A DNA stretch of 64,000 bases. Source: Mycolicibacterium komossense (GTDB lineage: Bacteria; Actinomycetota; Actinomycetes; Mycobacteriales; Mycobacteriaceae). Position numbers and translations under genes: made by a program. The notes beneath the pieces are model-generated. The model ran no database searches. It was not told the DNA's origin and saw only the letters and a program-made list of their open reading frames with translations. The DNA lies in the NCBI RefSeq assembly GCF_025822605.1, contig NZ_JACKTY010000031.1:82476-146475 (forward strand), read 5' to 3'. This document shows positions 34,864 to 43,395 of the stretch, one piece after another; the first letter of the stretch is position 1, and every line of letters starts with the position of its first letter.

Positions 34864-35694
34864 CTAACCGCGGTACTGGGCGACCTGCGCGGCGTACTCG
34901 TCGAGCAAGCGCAGCGATTCGTCGCGCTGCACCGATGGCAGCAGCAGGTTCAGCTGACTGAAACCGAGCTCCTCGACGGCGCGCCAGTACTCGGGCTTCA
35001 CCGGCGTGCCGAACTGGATGAGCGGCACATCGTGTCCGGCGCCGTCGCGGAGCTGCGCAACGCGCTTCGCCAGGTGCGCCCTCGGCTGTGCGTTCGAGAT
35101 CCAACCGGCCTGGTGCCTGATCACCCGCTTGACGGTGGCATCGGAATCACCACCGATGAAGATCGGCGGGTAGGGCTTCTGCACCGGCTTGGGGCGGGCG
35201 TAGGACGGACCGAAATCGACGTATTTGCCGTGGTATTCGGCCGGTTCGTCGGTCCACAGCGCCTTGATCGCCTCGATGCGTTCATCCAGTACGGCGCCGC
35301 GGGTCTTCGGATCCGTGCCGTGATCGCGCAGTTCTTCGAGATTCCAGCCGGCGCCGACCCCGAAGACGAACCGGCCACCCGAGACCAGGTCGATACTCGC
35401 GGTCTCCTTCGCGGCATGAATCGGATCGCGCTGGATGAGCAGTGCGATTCCGGTGATCAGCTGAATTTTCGAGGTCACCGCGGCGGCCGCGGCAAGTGTG
35501 ACGAACGGGTCGAGGGTCTTGTAGTAGATGTCCGGCAGGTCACCGCCCATGGGGTACGGCGACTCCCGACTGGCCGGGATGTGGGAATGCTCGGCGATTG
35601 TCAGTGCGGCGAAGCCACGCTCCTCGATCCCCCGCCCAAGCGATACCGGGTCGATTCCGTCATCGGTCACGAATGTGGAGATTCCGAACTGCAT
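34864..35694 (-). CDS. LLM-class F420-dependent oxidoreductase
   Basis: 276 residues. The TIM-barrel start MQFGISTFVTDDGIDP, the TIAEHSHIP and LITGIALLIQRDPIHAAKE strands, and SGGRFVFGVGAGWNLEEL are typical of the mycobacterial F420-dependent LLM subgroup (the TIGR03619-type family, named from memory). It should use reduced F420 rather than FMN. The substrate is unknown. It is preceded in the same direction by the secretory lipase gene, with 125 bp between, so linkage is doubtful. Confidence 0.85.
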   Translation of the reverse strand: MQFGISTFVTDDGIDPVSLGRGIEERGFAALTIAEHSHIPASRESPYPMGGDLPDIYYKTLDPFVTLAAAAAVTSKIQLITGIALLIQRDPIHAAKETASIDLVSGGRFVFGVGAGWNLEELRDHGTDPKTRGAVLDERIEAIKALWTDEPAEYHGKYVDFGPSYARPKPVQKPYPPIFIGGDSDATVKRVIRHQAGWISNAQPRAHLAKRVAQLRDGAGHDVPLIQFGTPVKPEYWRAVEELGFSQLNLLLPSVQRDESLRLLDEYAAQVAQYRG

Positions 35695-35819
35695 CAGTAC
35701 TCCTATCGGTCGGTGTGCAGGCGTAACCAGCCGTTCAGATCAGGCTATTCCCCTGCGGTGCCGGCGGTAAGCGGCAGCGCGACCACAGACGATTCGCGGC
35801 GAGGCACTCCTGGACAGAA

Positions 35820-37013
35820 CTAACCCTCAGCGAACAGCGAAGCCAGGAACGGCGTCGAATCCGGCAGAGACGCCAGCACGGTGCCACTGTGATCCTCGTC
35901 CGGATAGATCTTGAGAACCACGTCCTGGTTGTTGGCCTTGAGCTGGTCATAGAGCAGCAGCGACGATTTCGCCGGGACATCCCGGTCCAGCAGTCCCGCA
36001 CCCAGGAAAATCGGCCGGTCGTACCCGTCTACCGGGGTGCCCATGTAGTCGTCGAGCGCCTCGGAGACCCCGGGCAGCGAAGCCAGCGGCGCGACGAAGA
36101 ACTGCGTCGGCGTCATGCCCGCGAGCTCCTTGTCGAGTTCGGGTTTGCACACCGTCTCGGCGCGGTCGACCGCATGGACACCCGCCTGCGAAAGCACGCT
36201 GTCGACGTCGATATCGGGCCGTGCCTCACGGAAGCCGGCCAGGATGTAGGCGGTGTAGCTGTTGGCCGCGGGGCCCAGCTCCGCAGGCAACTCGAGGTCC
36301 GGGCCGCCCAACTTCACGACACTTTCGATATTGGCCGGGGTGCCGGTGGCCACCACGCCGCGATAGTCCAACCCGCTGCCCGCGGCGAACTCTGTTGCCC
36401 AGCGCGCACTGTTGACGGCAGCCCCGCCACCTTGGGACTGACCGACGATCGCCCACTGCGGCGACAGCGGCAGCCCCATCTGATGCGCGGCGATGACCGA
36501 ATCGACGACGGCGTGCGCGGTGGCGACACTGTTGAGGTAGCTCATCAGCCCTGGTGTGCCCAGTCCGACATAGTCGGTGCCGACGACGGCGTACCCCTGG
36601 TCGAGCCAGTGCGTGAGGTATTCGTTGTCGCGCGGACTGCGCGGCTGCGCCGACGGTGTGCACTCGTCCCCGAGGCCGACGGTGCCATGCGCCCACGCGA
36701 TGGTCGGCCACCCCTGCGGTGGCGGGGGTGCCTTCGGGGTGAAGACGACGGCGGTGCTCACGGCGGGCTGATCGTGCTGATTCAGCGTCGAGTACAGGAT
36801 GCGGTACGCCGCGCCGGCACCGGCGACGGACAGCGCCGGATCCAGCGCCACCTGGGTGATCAAGGTGCCGCCCCGCGGCGGCACCGGCTCCGCGTAGGAG
36901 CGCGCGTCCAGACCCGACCAGTCCGGCGTCGCGGCCTGCGCGGCGGGCGCGGGCCCGCCGATGCAGCCCAACGCCGCAGCCAACACCATGCCCGCCACCG
37001 TCGCCCGTTTCAC
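35820..37013 (-). CDS. Secreted LIP-family lipase (copy 1)
   Basis: 397 residues from GTG 37013, which has AGGG at usable spacing. GTG 37022 is possible. A signal peptide (VAGMVLAAALGCIGGPAPAAQA) precedes an alpha/beta-hydrolase domain of the secretory lipase (LIP, PF03583) type: IAWAHGTVGLGDEC, the nucleophile in VGQSQGGGAAV, and DEDHSGTV near the C-terminus for the histidine. It probably hydrolyses acylglycerols outside the cell. The Cys in LGCIGG does not fit a lipobox well, so it is called secreted rather than lipidated. A paralogue that is a lipoprotein lies at 53310-54578. It is divergent from the MFS-USP gene. Confidence 0.85.
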   Translation of the reverse strand: MKRATVAGMVLAAALGCIGGPAPAAQAATPDWSGLDARSYAEPVPPRGGTLITQVALDPALSVAGAGAAYRILYSTLNQHDQPAVSTAVVFTPKAPPPPQGWPTIAWAHGTVGLGDECTPSAQPRSPRDNEYLTHWLDQGYAVVGTDYVGLGTPGLMSYLNSVATAHAVVDSVIAAHQMGLPLSPQWAIVGQSQGGGAAVNSARWATEFAAGSGLDYRGVVATGTPANIESVVKLGGPDLELPAELGPAANSYTAYILAGFREARPDIDVDSVLSQAGVHAVDRAETVCKPELDKELAGMTPTQFFVAPLASLPGVSEALDDYMGTPVDGYDRPIFLGAGLLDRDVPAKSSLLLYDQLKANNQDVVLKIYPDEDHSGTVLASLPDSTPFLASLFAEG

Positions 37014-37229
37014 GGTGCACACCCTAATGCGCGGGCGGGGCCGAAAGATCCTGCGCCACCGCGTGTCTCACAGCATTCTGACAGGGAGTGATCTTCGACA
37101 TAATCGCCGCTTATCCGGAAGAAAGCCGGGGTAGCAGGGGTTGGTGGTACCCGTGCCAGCCCGGACCCAGTTGACCAGCAGCCGTGACCGTCTCCCCGTG
37201 GGGCTGAGTGCCGACTGCGGGCGCTGCTG

Positions 37230-39191
37230 ATGCGCCAGGGCCCGCTCGCCGGACGGTATCCCGCCGTGGCCGCCATGGTCACGCTCGCCTTGATCCCCTA
37301 CCTCGCGTTATCGGCCGCACTCGACCCGCTGGTCCCGGTGATCTCCGCACAACTGCATATGAGCGCGCAGGCGATGAGTCTGAGTTCGGGCCTGGGCAAT
37401 GCCGCCTACGCGGTGGGCACGGTGCTGGCGGTCCAGTTCGCCCAGCACCTGCCGCAGCGCCGGATGCTGCTGCTCTATGCCGTAGTGCTCGTGATCGGCT
37501 CGGTGCTCGCGGCGTCGGCAGTCAACGCCGGGATGTTCATCAGCGGGCACGTCCTGCAGGGTGCCGCCACCAGCATGCTGTTGATCGCTGCCGCCCCGCC
37601 GCTGACCATCGGCTTCCCCAGAGACAAGCTCCGCTACACCGCGGTGATCATGAACATGTGCGTCTTCGGAGCCGTCGCGCTCGGCCCGTTCATCGGCGGC
37701 GCGCAAGCCGAGACGCAGACCTGGCGCCCCCTGTTCTGGATCATCGCCGCGATCGCCGTGCTGGCCCTGGTGATGGCCGCCTTGACCTTCGAGGACGCCC
37801 CGCCCGCGGATCTGGACGCCCCGCGCGACCTGCCGGCCATCGCTCTCGCCGCCGTCGGTTGCGGCGCCGCCTTCATCGGTGCCGCGCAGCTGACCACCCA
37901 CGGTTTCGGCGACGCCGCGGTGACCATCCCGATGTTCGGTGGGCTCGCCCTGATCGTCGCGCTGATCGTGTACCAGTTCCTTTCTCCCCGACCGCTGTTG
38001 ACCGTCCGCACGATGCTCACCAGTGCCATCCCGGTCGCCGGCGTGGGCGTCGCGCTCTTCGCGGCCGCCGCATCGGTCTCGGCGACCGCGCTGACGGCCA
38101 ACCTGTTGTTGGAGACCTACAACCCCGTGCACGTCGGGTTGCTCTACCTGCCCGAACTCGCGGGCGCCATCGTGATGGCGGTCGTCTTCGGCATCGTCAT
38201 CACCCGCAAGGCGATGCATTACCTGCCGCTGGTCGGCATGATCCTGCTTGCGGCCGGGATCCTGGTCTTCCGAATCGCGATCCCCGGCAATCAGCCCCTG
38301 ATCCTGGTGGGCTCCGCCCTGACAGGTCTCGCGCTGGGCGCGACAGTGGCGCCCGCGCTGTTCGTCGCCGGCTTCTCGCTGCAGTCGAACAGCTTGCAGC
38401 GGGTGTTCGCGATCATCGAACTACTGCGGGCGGTCGCTGCGTTCATGGTCGCCCCGATCTTCGTGCACTTCGCCGTGACGGCGTCGACCGATCTGCTCTC
38501 CGGCACCGGCGACGCGCTCTGGCTGGGCTTCGGCCTGGCGATCGGCGGCGCGGTGTTCGGGATAGCGATCTACGCACTCAGCGGAGCCCGGCCGCAGCGT
38601 CCCAACCTTGACGAGTTCCTCGACGGGGACGACCCGGCCTGGTACTCACCGCCGTTGCTGGCCAAACTCCGCCGAGGACTGCCACCCCCCGCCGCGGCGC
38701 CAGTGCAGGTCTCGGCCGCCGCGGAGTCGAATGGCCAGGTGTTCACGTCGCCGGTGCTGTTCGCCTACGACGGCTCCGAGCTCGCCGGCTGCGCGATCCG
38801 GCAGGCGGCGGCCCAGCTGGCACCCCAGCGTGACGCGCTGGTGGCCTGTGTCTGGCAACCCGTCGACGTCGGATTCACCCCCACCGATTCGCAACATTTC
38901 GACGCCGACCGGGCCGGCGAGGTGAAGCGCGCCGCCGAGCGCACCGCAGCCCACGGCGCCGCCCTGGCCGAGAAGGCCGGCTTCCGCGCCCGAAGTGTGG
39001 CCGTCGAAGGGGTGCCGACCTGGAAGGGGATCGTCTCGGCGGCCGACGAGCACAACGCGAGCCTGATCGTGCTCGGCCCGCACCGGCGCAACGGCCTGCT
39101 CGGGCACCTTCAGGGCAGCGTCGCCGCGGCGGTCGTCGCGCACTCGGCGACTCCCGTCCTCATCGTTCCCGAGCTGCCAGTCGAGCACTGA
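37230..39191 (+). CDS. MFS transporter fused to a universal stress protein domain
   Basis: 653 residues. Residues 1-460 form a major-facilitator membrane domain (start ALIPYLALSAALDPLVPVI, loop QFAQHLPQRRMLLLYAVVL). A Pro/Ala linker follows. Residues 506-653 are a complete USP domain: VLFAYDGSELAGCAIR at the start and the ATP-loop pattern G-x2-...-G-x-x-x-GS in GPHRRNGLLGHLQGSVA (about 616-632). The transporter is likely a drug or metabolite exporter. The cytosolic USP part may tie activity to ATP level or stress. It is divergent from the LIP lipase gene. MFS-USP fusions exist in some actinobacteria but are not common. Confidence 0.88.
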   Translation: MRQGPLAGRYPAVAAMVTLALIPYLALSAALDPLVPVISAQLHMSAQAMSLSSGLGNAAYAVGTVLAVQFAQHLPQRRMLLLYAVVLVIGSVLAASAVNAGMFISGHVLQGAATSMLLIAAAPPLTIGFPRDKLRYTAVIMNMCVFGAVALGPFIGGAQAETQTWRPLFWIIAAIAVLALVMAALTFEDAPPADLDAPRDLPAIALAAVGCGAAFIGAAQLTTHGFGDAAVTIPMFGGLALIVALIVYQFLSPRPLLTVRTMLTSAIPVAGVGVALFAAAASVSATALTANLLLETYNPVHVGLLYLPELAGAIVMAVVFGIVITRKAMHYLPLVGMILLAAGILVFRIAIPGNQPLILVGSALTGLALGATVAPALFVAGFSLQSNSLQRVFAIIELLRAVAAFMVAPIFVHFAVTASTDLLSGTGDALWLGFGLAIGGAVFGIAIYALSGARPQRPNLDEFLDGDDPAWYSPPLLAKLRRGLPPPAAAPVQVSAAAESNGQVFTSPVLFAYDGSELAGCAIRQAAAQLAPQRDALVACVWQPVDVGFTPTDSQHFDADRAGEVKRAAERTAAHGAALAEKAGFRARSVAVEGVPTWKGIVSAADEHNASLIVLGPHRRNGLLGHLQGSVAAAVVAHSATPVLIVPELPVEH

Positions 39192-39298
39192 CCGGCCTCC
39201 GCCGGGGAACCGCCTCCTGCTGCGCGCTGGCCGGGTGGCGTGGTGGGCCGGTTGATTCACTCCGCAAATTTCAGGGTCCCGGCCCTCCACTATTTGAC

Positions 39299-39339
39299 GC
39301 AAAAGTTCGCTCGTGACCAGCGACGGAACGAACTTTCGC
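39299..39339. promoter_or_regulatory. Imperfect inverted repeat upstream of the Thr/Gly-rich lipoprotein gene
   Basis: Arms 39299-39312 (GCAAAAGTTCGCTC) and 39326-39339 match as reverse complements at 12 of 14 positions, with a 13-bp spacer. A TTGACA follows at 39352-39357. The arrangement suggests an operator just upstream of a promoter for the gene at 39418, but the -10 is unclear. Confidence 0.4.
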
Positions 39340-39417
39340 TGTGAAGAATGCTTGACATCAGTTGTGAGTGGGTAAATCGCTTAGCGAAAGCGCCCTACAC
39401 ACAGATGTGAGACTGAC

Positions 39418-39849
39418 ATGACCCAGACCCGGATGACCCGTCGTTTATCTGTTACTGCAGGTATAGCCGCTGTGCTCGCTCTGACCACGCTGACCGCGGC
39501 TTGCGGCGGAAGCGACAGCAGTAAAGATTCCTCGACTTCGTCGACCACCACCACGACAACGACCACCACCACGACGCCGGCCAGCGAGACCACGATGGCG
39601 CCAGAGACGACTCCCGCGCCGGGTGAGACCGGTGCACCGGGTGCCGGCGCCGGACCCGGTGGCGCCTCTGCCGGCGTGCCGGGTGCCGGAGCGACCGCAG
39701 GACCGGGTGGCGCCACCGCAGGTGCCGGCGGCACCGGCGCCGGTGCCGGACCCGGTGGCGTCACCGCCGGTGTCCCGGGTGCCGGAGCGACCGCAGGACC
39801 CGGTGGAGCCGGAGCCTGCGCAGGTGGCGTGTGCGTGGGAACGCCCTAA
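39418..39849 (+). CDS. Lipoprotein with Thr-rich linker and Gly/Ala/Pro repeats
   Basis: 143 residues from ATG 39418. A signal peptide ends in the lipobox LTAAC (Cys at residue 29). Next come SSKDSSTSS and a poly-Thr run of eleven residues, a typical extended, often glycosylated linker. Then follows a repetitive Gly-rich tail with AGVPGAGATAGPGGA twice, and a C-terminal CAGGVC pair that could form a disulfide. No fold or function is recognised. It is likely a surface lipoprotein. It ends in a hairpin shared with the convergent GH5 gene. Confidence 0.8.
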   Translation: MTQTRMTRRLSVTAGIAAVLALTTLTAACGGSDSSKDSSTSSTTTTTTTTTTTPASETTMAPETTPAPGETGAPGAGAGPGGASAGVPGAGATAGPGGATAGAGGTGAGAGPGGVTAGVPGAGATAGPGGAGACAGGVCVGTP

Positions 39850-39863
39850 CCGCCATCACCTTC

Positions 39864-39900
39864 TCGACGAGGACCTCGGTAATCCCGGGGTCCTCGTCGA
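39864..39900. terminator. Bidirectional hairpin
   Basis: Perfect 12-bp inverted repeat (39864-39875 and 39889-39900) with a 13-nt loop between the convergent stops at 39849 and 39907. No U-tract is seen. Confidence 0.65.
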
Positions 39901-39906
39901 ACTCTG

Positions 39907-41151
39907 TCACCGCGGAAGTCGACTACCTCGGCGCAGGCGCCAATCGGGACCCGGCGGTCGGCCGGGGCCGGGTCGAACCGACGTCGCGGTCAACCTCCGG
40001 ATCGTGTTGACTTCCTCGTTCTGATAAGGCTTTCCGTCAGGCAAGAGGAGATCGTGGAACCATTCTTTCGGCGGCAGTAGATACGGGTGATCCCACGAAT
40101 CCCACGGCAAAAATGTCTGAGTCTTACCGGCTACCAGGCCCCAGTTGTAGGCACCGACGTTGTGGCGGTGCGCAATTGGCACAATGCCCGCCACCGTGCT
40201 GCCCAGCGGCCTGGCCATGTATTCGGTACAGATCATCGGCCGCCCCAATGGGGCCAGTTCAGCGATACGCGCCTCGAATCCGGCGGGTTCGGCATAGCTG
40301 TGAAAGGTGACGACATCGGAATTGTCGAGCTGAATTGAACTGATGACGCTGCGGCGCCGGGGGTCTGACCATTCTCCCTGCCAGACCGCACTCGTCAGAG
40401 GCTGAATGGGATTGACCGTCCTGGCCCACTCGAACACCTGCGGCAGTAACCCGGCGACCAGTTCCGGTTTATCTGGCCGTTCCACCATTCGATAGACGTC
40501 TGCCGGATTATCGGGTTCGTTCCAGAGATCCCATCCGAGCACCCGACTGTCACTGCGGAACTGCCGCATCACTCCGAGAACATAGTCGCGCATGGTGGCG
40601 ATGTAACGGCGGTCACCGAGTCGCTCCGCGCCGGGGCTCTGCACCCAACCGGAGTTGTGTACGCCCGGCCGTGGCGGCGGCTGGGGCCCCAGCCGAGGAA
40701 GCGGACTCCAACAGGAGTCGAAGAACACGAACAGGGGCTTGATGCCGTAGCGGGCCGCGCAGCCGACAAACTGCGCCAGCCGGAGTTGGAAGCCCGCCCT
40801 ATCCTGGGTCCAGAGCTGATCGTGCAGGAAAACCCGTACGGTGTTCAACCCCACCAGGCCGGCTACCCGCAGTTCGGAGTCGATGCGCCGCGGATCCCAC
40901 GTGCCGGGCTGAAACATCTCAAGTTGGTTGACGGAGTTCGAGGTGATGAAGTTCGCCCCGACGAGCCGGCCTTGAGCCCGATACCAACGGTGGACGCGGT
41001 CAGTTGACCACCGACCCGTGTCGGCGGACGCGCGGGGCACCTGCATGAGCACAGCACCCGCGGCCAACAGCGGCGGTATCTTGAGCGCGGTTCGACGTGG
41101 CACGAATAAGCCGTTCGGATCCTGCGCGATCTGCTGGGGCTTCCATGTCAA
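39907..41151 (-). CDS. Exported GH5-like glycoside hydrolase
   Basis: 414 residues if started at TTG 41151, chosen because GAGGA lies 7 nt before it. An in-frame GTG at 41103 is the alternative, and the longer frame upstream runs through out-of-phase 13-bp repeats. A twin-arginine-like signal (VPRRTALKIPPLLAAGAVLM) is visible. The catalytic domain has GANFITSNSVNQ, the acid/base Glu in DLWNEPDNP and the nucleophile Glu in MICTEYMAR, the order seen in GH5/cellulase-like enzymes. It probably cleaves a beta-glycosidic polysaccharide outside the membrane. The substrate is unknown. Confidence 0.78.
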   Translation of the reverse strand: MTWKPQQIAQDPNGLFVPRRTALKIPPLLAAGAVLMQVPRASADTGRWSTDRVHRWYRAQGRLVGANFITSNSVNQLEMFQPGTWDPRRIDSELRVAGLVGLNTVRVFLHDQLWTQDRAGFQLRLAQFVGCAARYGIKPLFVFFDSCWSPLPRLGPQPPPRPGVHNSGWVQSPGAERLGDRRYIATMRDYVLGVMRQFRSDSRVLGWDLWNEPDNPADVYRMVERPDKPELVAGLLPQVFEWARTVNPIQPLTSAVWQGEWSDPRRRSVISSIQLDNSDVVTFHSYAEPAGFEARIAELAPLGRPMICTEYMARPLGSTVAGIVPIAHRHNVGAYNWGLVAGKTQTFLPWDSWDHPYLLPPKEWFHDLLLPDGKPYQNEEVNTIRRLTATSVRPGPGRPPGPDWRLRRGSRLPR

Positions 41152-41166
41152 TGTGCCATCCTCAAT

Positions 41167-41218
41167 GCTTGGAAAACGTGCTTGGAAAACATGTCTGGGA
41201 AACATGCCTGGGAACTGT
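41167..41218. repeat. Four tandem 13-bp repeats upstream of the GH5-like gene
   Basis: Units at 41167, 41180, 41193 and 41206 follow the consensus GYYTGGRAAACRT without gaps. The period is not a multiple of three, and the block ends directly before the likely ribosome binding site on the minus strand. That favours a regulatory role over coding. Confidence 0.85.
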
Positions 41219-41487
41219 CGGCCGGTGCCGGCGCAGTACAGCGCCGCATCTCGCATCGGGGCGGCCGGGAGAAACGTCCCCCTGCTCCACTCCCCACGAG
41301 CCACGCTACGCGCCGCGGGGCGGCCGCGTCGCCTCCACGGGGGCGTCAATAAGGCATTACGCCTGATGGCACAAGGGAATTCGCATCAGCGATGCATGGC
41401 CGACCGGACCGTAGTCAACGCCGACAGAGGGGCACATGTACAGATTCCAAGTAGTTGAGCGTCACGCTGGCCCACTCTGTGAGCAGC

Positions 41488-42327
41488 TCAACTGGATTCG
41501 GCGGCCACCCGGGCTCGCTCCTTCATCGAGGCGATCACTCCGCCGTCGTTGAGGATGTCGGTACCGGTGAGGTAGCCGGCTTTGGGACTGGCGCAGAACG
41601 CAAACAGCTCGGCCATCTCCTCGGCCTGACCCCACCGCGGGACCGCGAAGTCCGCGACCATCGCACCGGCGCCGGCCTGTTCTTCCAGCCTGCCCATCTC
41701 GGTGTCGACGGATCCCGGGGACACCGACACGATGCGCAAGCCGCTTCCGTTGAACCGTTCCGCCTGCGAGGTGCTGTACCACCTGACAAAGCTCTTGCTC
41801 ACCGCGTAGGCCATGCCGGGGCGCGCCTCCTCGGGGGCGATACCGCACGCCGACGCCATCTCGGCCAGGAAAGCATCCGCATCGGTCAGCGCCAGTGGGA
41901 ACTTCCCGGATGGAATGACGCTGTCGGGCAACATATGTGCCGCCATCGAGGCGACATTGACGATTGCGGCGCCCGCGGCCGCGGCGCTGACGAAAGCCTC
42001 GTTGACGTTGACTGTGCCGATCGCGTTGGTCCGCATGATGTAGTCGGCATCACCCATGCTCGGGCTCACACCCGCGGTGTGGACCACCGAGGCGATCGTC
42101 CCGAGACCGGCGGCGGTCGCCAGCAGATCGTGGACGGCCTGCCGGTCGGTGACGTCACAGCGCACCGGCGTGACGCTGACCCCGAGCTCTGCCAGCGCGG
42201 CGGCCGCTGAGTCGAGTCGGTCCCCTCTGACATCGCACAGCACCACCGTGTGGTCTCGGCCGATGATCTTCGCCGTCGCCACACCCATGCCACCCGCACC
42301 ACCCGTGATCACCGAAACCTGCGCCAT
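41488..42327 (-). CDS. Short-chain dehydrogenase/reductase
   Basis: 279 residues. The Rossmann motif is TGGAGGMGVA, an acidic CDV after beta-2 favours NAD(H), the Ser is in VNVASMAA, and the catalytic YAVSK is present. It is a classical SDR (alcohol or ketone interconversion). A relatively long insertion between the Ser and the Tyr (about 45 residues, LPDSVIPSGKFPLALTDADA...) is typical of the SDR group that includes 3-alpha-hydroxysteroid dehydrogenases. The steroid link is only a suggestion. It is a single gene, divergent from the YdeI-like gene. Confidence 0.88.
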   Translation of the reverse strand: MAQVSVITGGAGGMGVATAKIIGRDHTVVLCDVRGDRLDSAAAALAELGVSVTPVRCDVTDRQAVHDLLATAAGLGTIASVVHTAGVSPSMGDADYIMRTNAIGTVNVNEAFVSAAAAGAAIVNVASMAAHMLPDSVIPSGKFPLALTDADAFLAEMASACGIAPEEARPGMAYAVSKSFVRWYSTSQAERFNGSGLRIVSVSPGSVDTEMGRLEEQAGAGAMVADFAVPRWGQAEEMAELFAFCASPKAGYLTGTDILNDGGVIASMKERARVAAESS

Positions 42328-42408
42328 ATCTGGACCGTATACGCACAGCCACGCCCGTTACGCGTCCGGGACTGGATGTAACAACAGTCGAGGACTTACC
42401 CTGGCCAG

Positions 42409-42675
42409 ATGAGCAGCGTGCGGATGCCCGGCGGCGTGGTCCACACGCTGCCGACCGACCTCCGTGCGGCATTGGCCGCCAATGCCACCGCGCTGGCGGC
42501 GTGGCAGGACATCACGCCGCTGGCAAGGAACGAGTTCATCTGCTGGGTCGAGGACGCCAAGCAGGCGGCAACCCGGCAGCGTCGCATCCGTCGGACGCAG
42601 GAAGAACTGGAAGAGGGTCGGCGCAGGCCCTGCTGCTGGCCCGGATGCAAGCATCGCGAGCGCACCGGCTCGTAG
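42409..42675 (+). CDS. YdeI/OmpD-associated family small protein
   Basis: 88 residues. LPTDLRAALAANATALAAW followed by LARNEFICWVEDAKQAATRQRRI is the C-terminal domain of the YdeI/OmpD-associated family, here standing alone. The last 20 residues contain a small Cys/Trp cluster (PCCWPGCKH) that may bind metal. The biochemical role of the family is not known. It is followed by the membrane-protein gene 40-50 bp downstream in the same direction. Confidence 0.75.
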   Translation: MSSVRMPGGVVHTLPTDLRAALAANATALAAWQDITPLARNEFICWVEDAKQAATRQRRIRRTQEELEEGRRRPCCWPGCKHRERTGS

Positions 42676-42724
42676 TCCCGTTCTCGTCGCCCCGCTGGCA
42701 GGTTCGCGCACTAACGTGCACGAC

Positions 42725-43285
42725 ATGCTGCCCGACCAGTATCGCGAATTCTTCATCGCCGGCGCCGGCGCGGCCGCGGCGCTGATCGGCCTGCTGTTCG
42801 TCGCAGTCTCGGTGTTCCCCGAGCAGGCACGTCAGGCGACGACGCGGGTGCAGTTCCAATCTCGGGCGTCGGCAGCACTTCTGGTCTTCAGCAACGCGTT
42901 GGTGATTTCGTTGAGCGCGTTGGTCCCCGGCGTCAGTCTCGGATGGTGGGCGACGGCGGCCGCGACCAGCGTCCTGTTGTTCGCCGCGGGAGCCGCCCGA
43001 ACGCTCGCCGGCGACACGGGCGGGAAGCGCCACAGGGGCGAGTCATTGTGGCTGATTGTCGGTCTGTTGCTGATCGGCGGCTTTGAGATGTATGCAGGCA
43101 TCCGGCTGATCGCCGGGCCCGATCTGGACCCGGTGCGGACGCTGAACTACGTGATCATCGGTGACCTGCTGTACGGAATTTCCAGAGCGTGGCGCCTGGT
43201 CGGACTGCACGACACCGGATGGTGGTCGTCGGTGCTGTTGATCGCCGGACACACCTCCGCCAAGACCGGGGAGCCCGAAAGCTGA
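42725..43285 (+). CDS. Uncharacterised integral membrane protein
   Basis: 186 residues from ATG 42725 (GTG 42716 is possible). Five hydrophobic segments are evident, starting with FFIAGAGAAAALIGLLFVAVSVF, then ALLVFSNALVISLSALVPGVS, WWATAAATSVLLFAAGAA, ESLWLIVGLLLIGGFEMYAGI and a C-terminal segment after TGWWSS. There is no known transporter or enzyme signature. It probably shares a transcript with the YdeI-like gene. Confidence 0.7.
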   Translation: MLPDQYREFFIAGAGAAAALIGLLFVAVSVFPEQARQATTRVQFQSRASAALLVFSNALVISLSALVPGVSLGWWATAAATSVLLFAAGAARTLAGDTGGKRHRGESLWLIVGLLLIGGFEMYAGIRLIAGPDLDPVRTLNYVIIGDLLYGISRAWRLVGLHDTGWWSSVLLIAGHTSAKTGEPES

Positions 43286-43395
43286 CCGGTTACCGCTAGC
43301 GGGTATCGGCGTTGGAGGTCAGCGTCGATGTGCGGCAACCGCAGCTAGAGCAGTCTTTTGAGGCAACCGCTCGAAGACTCCCGAAAGGCACGCCG

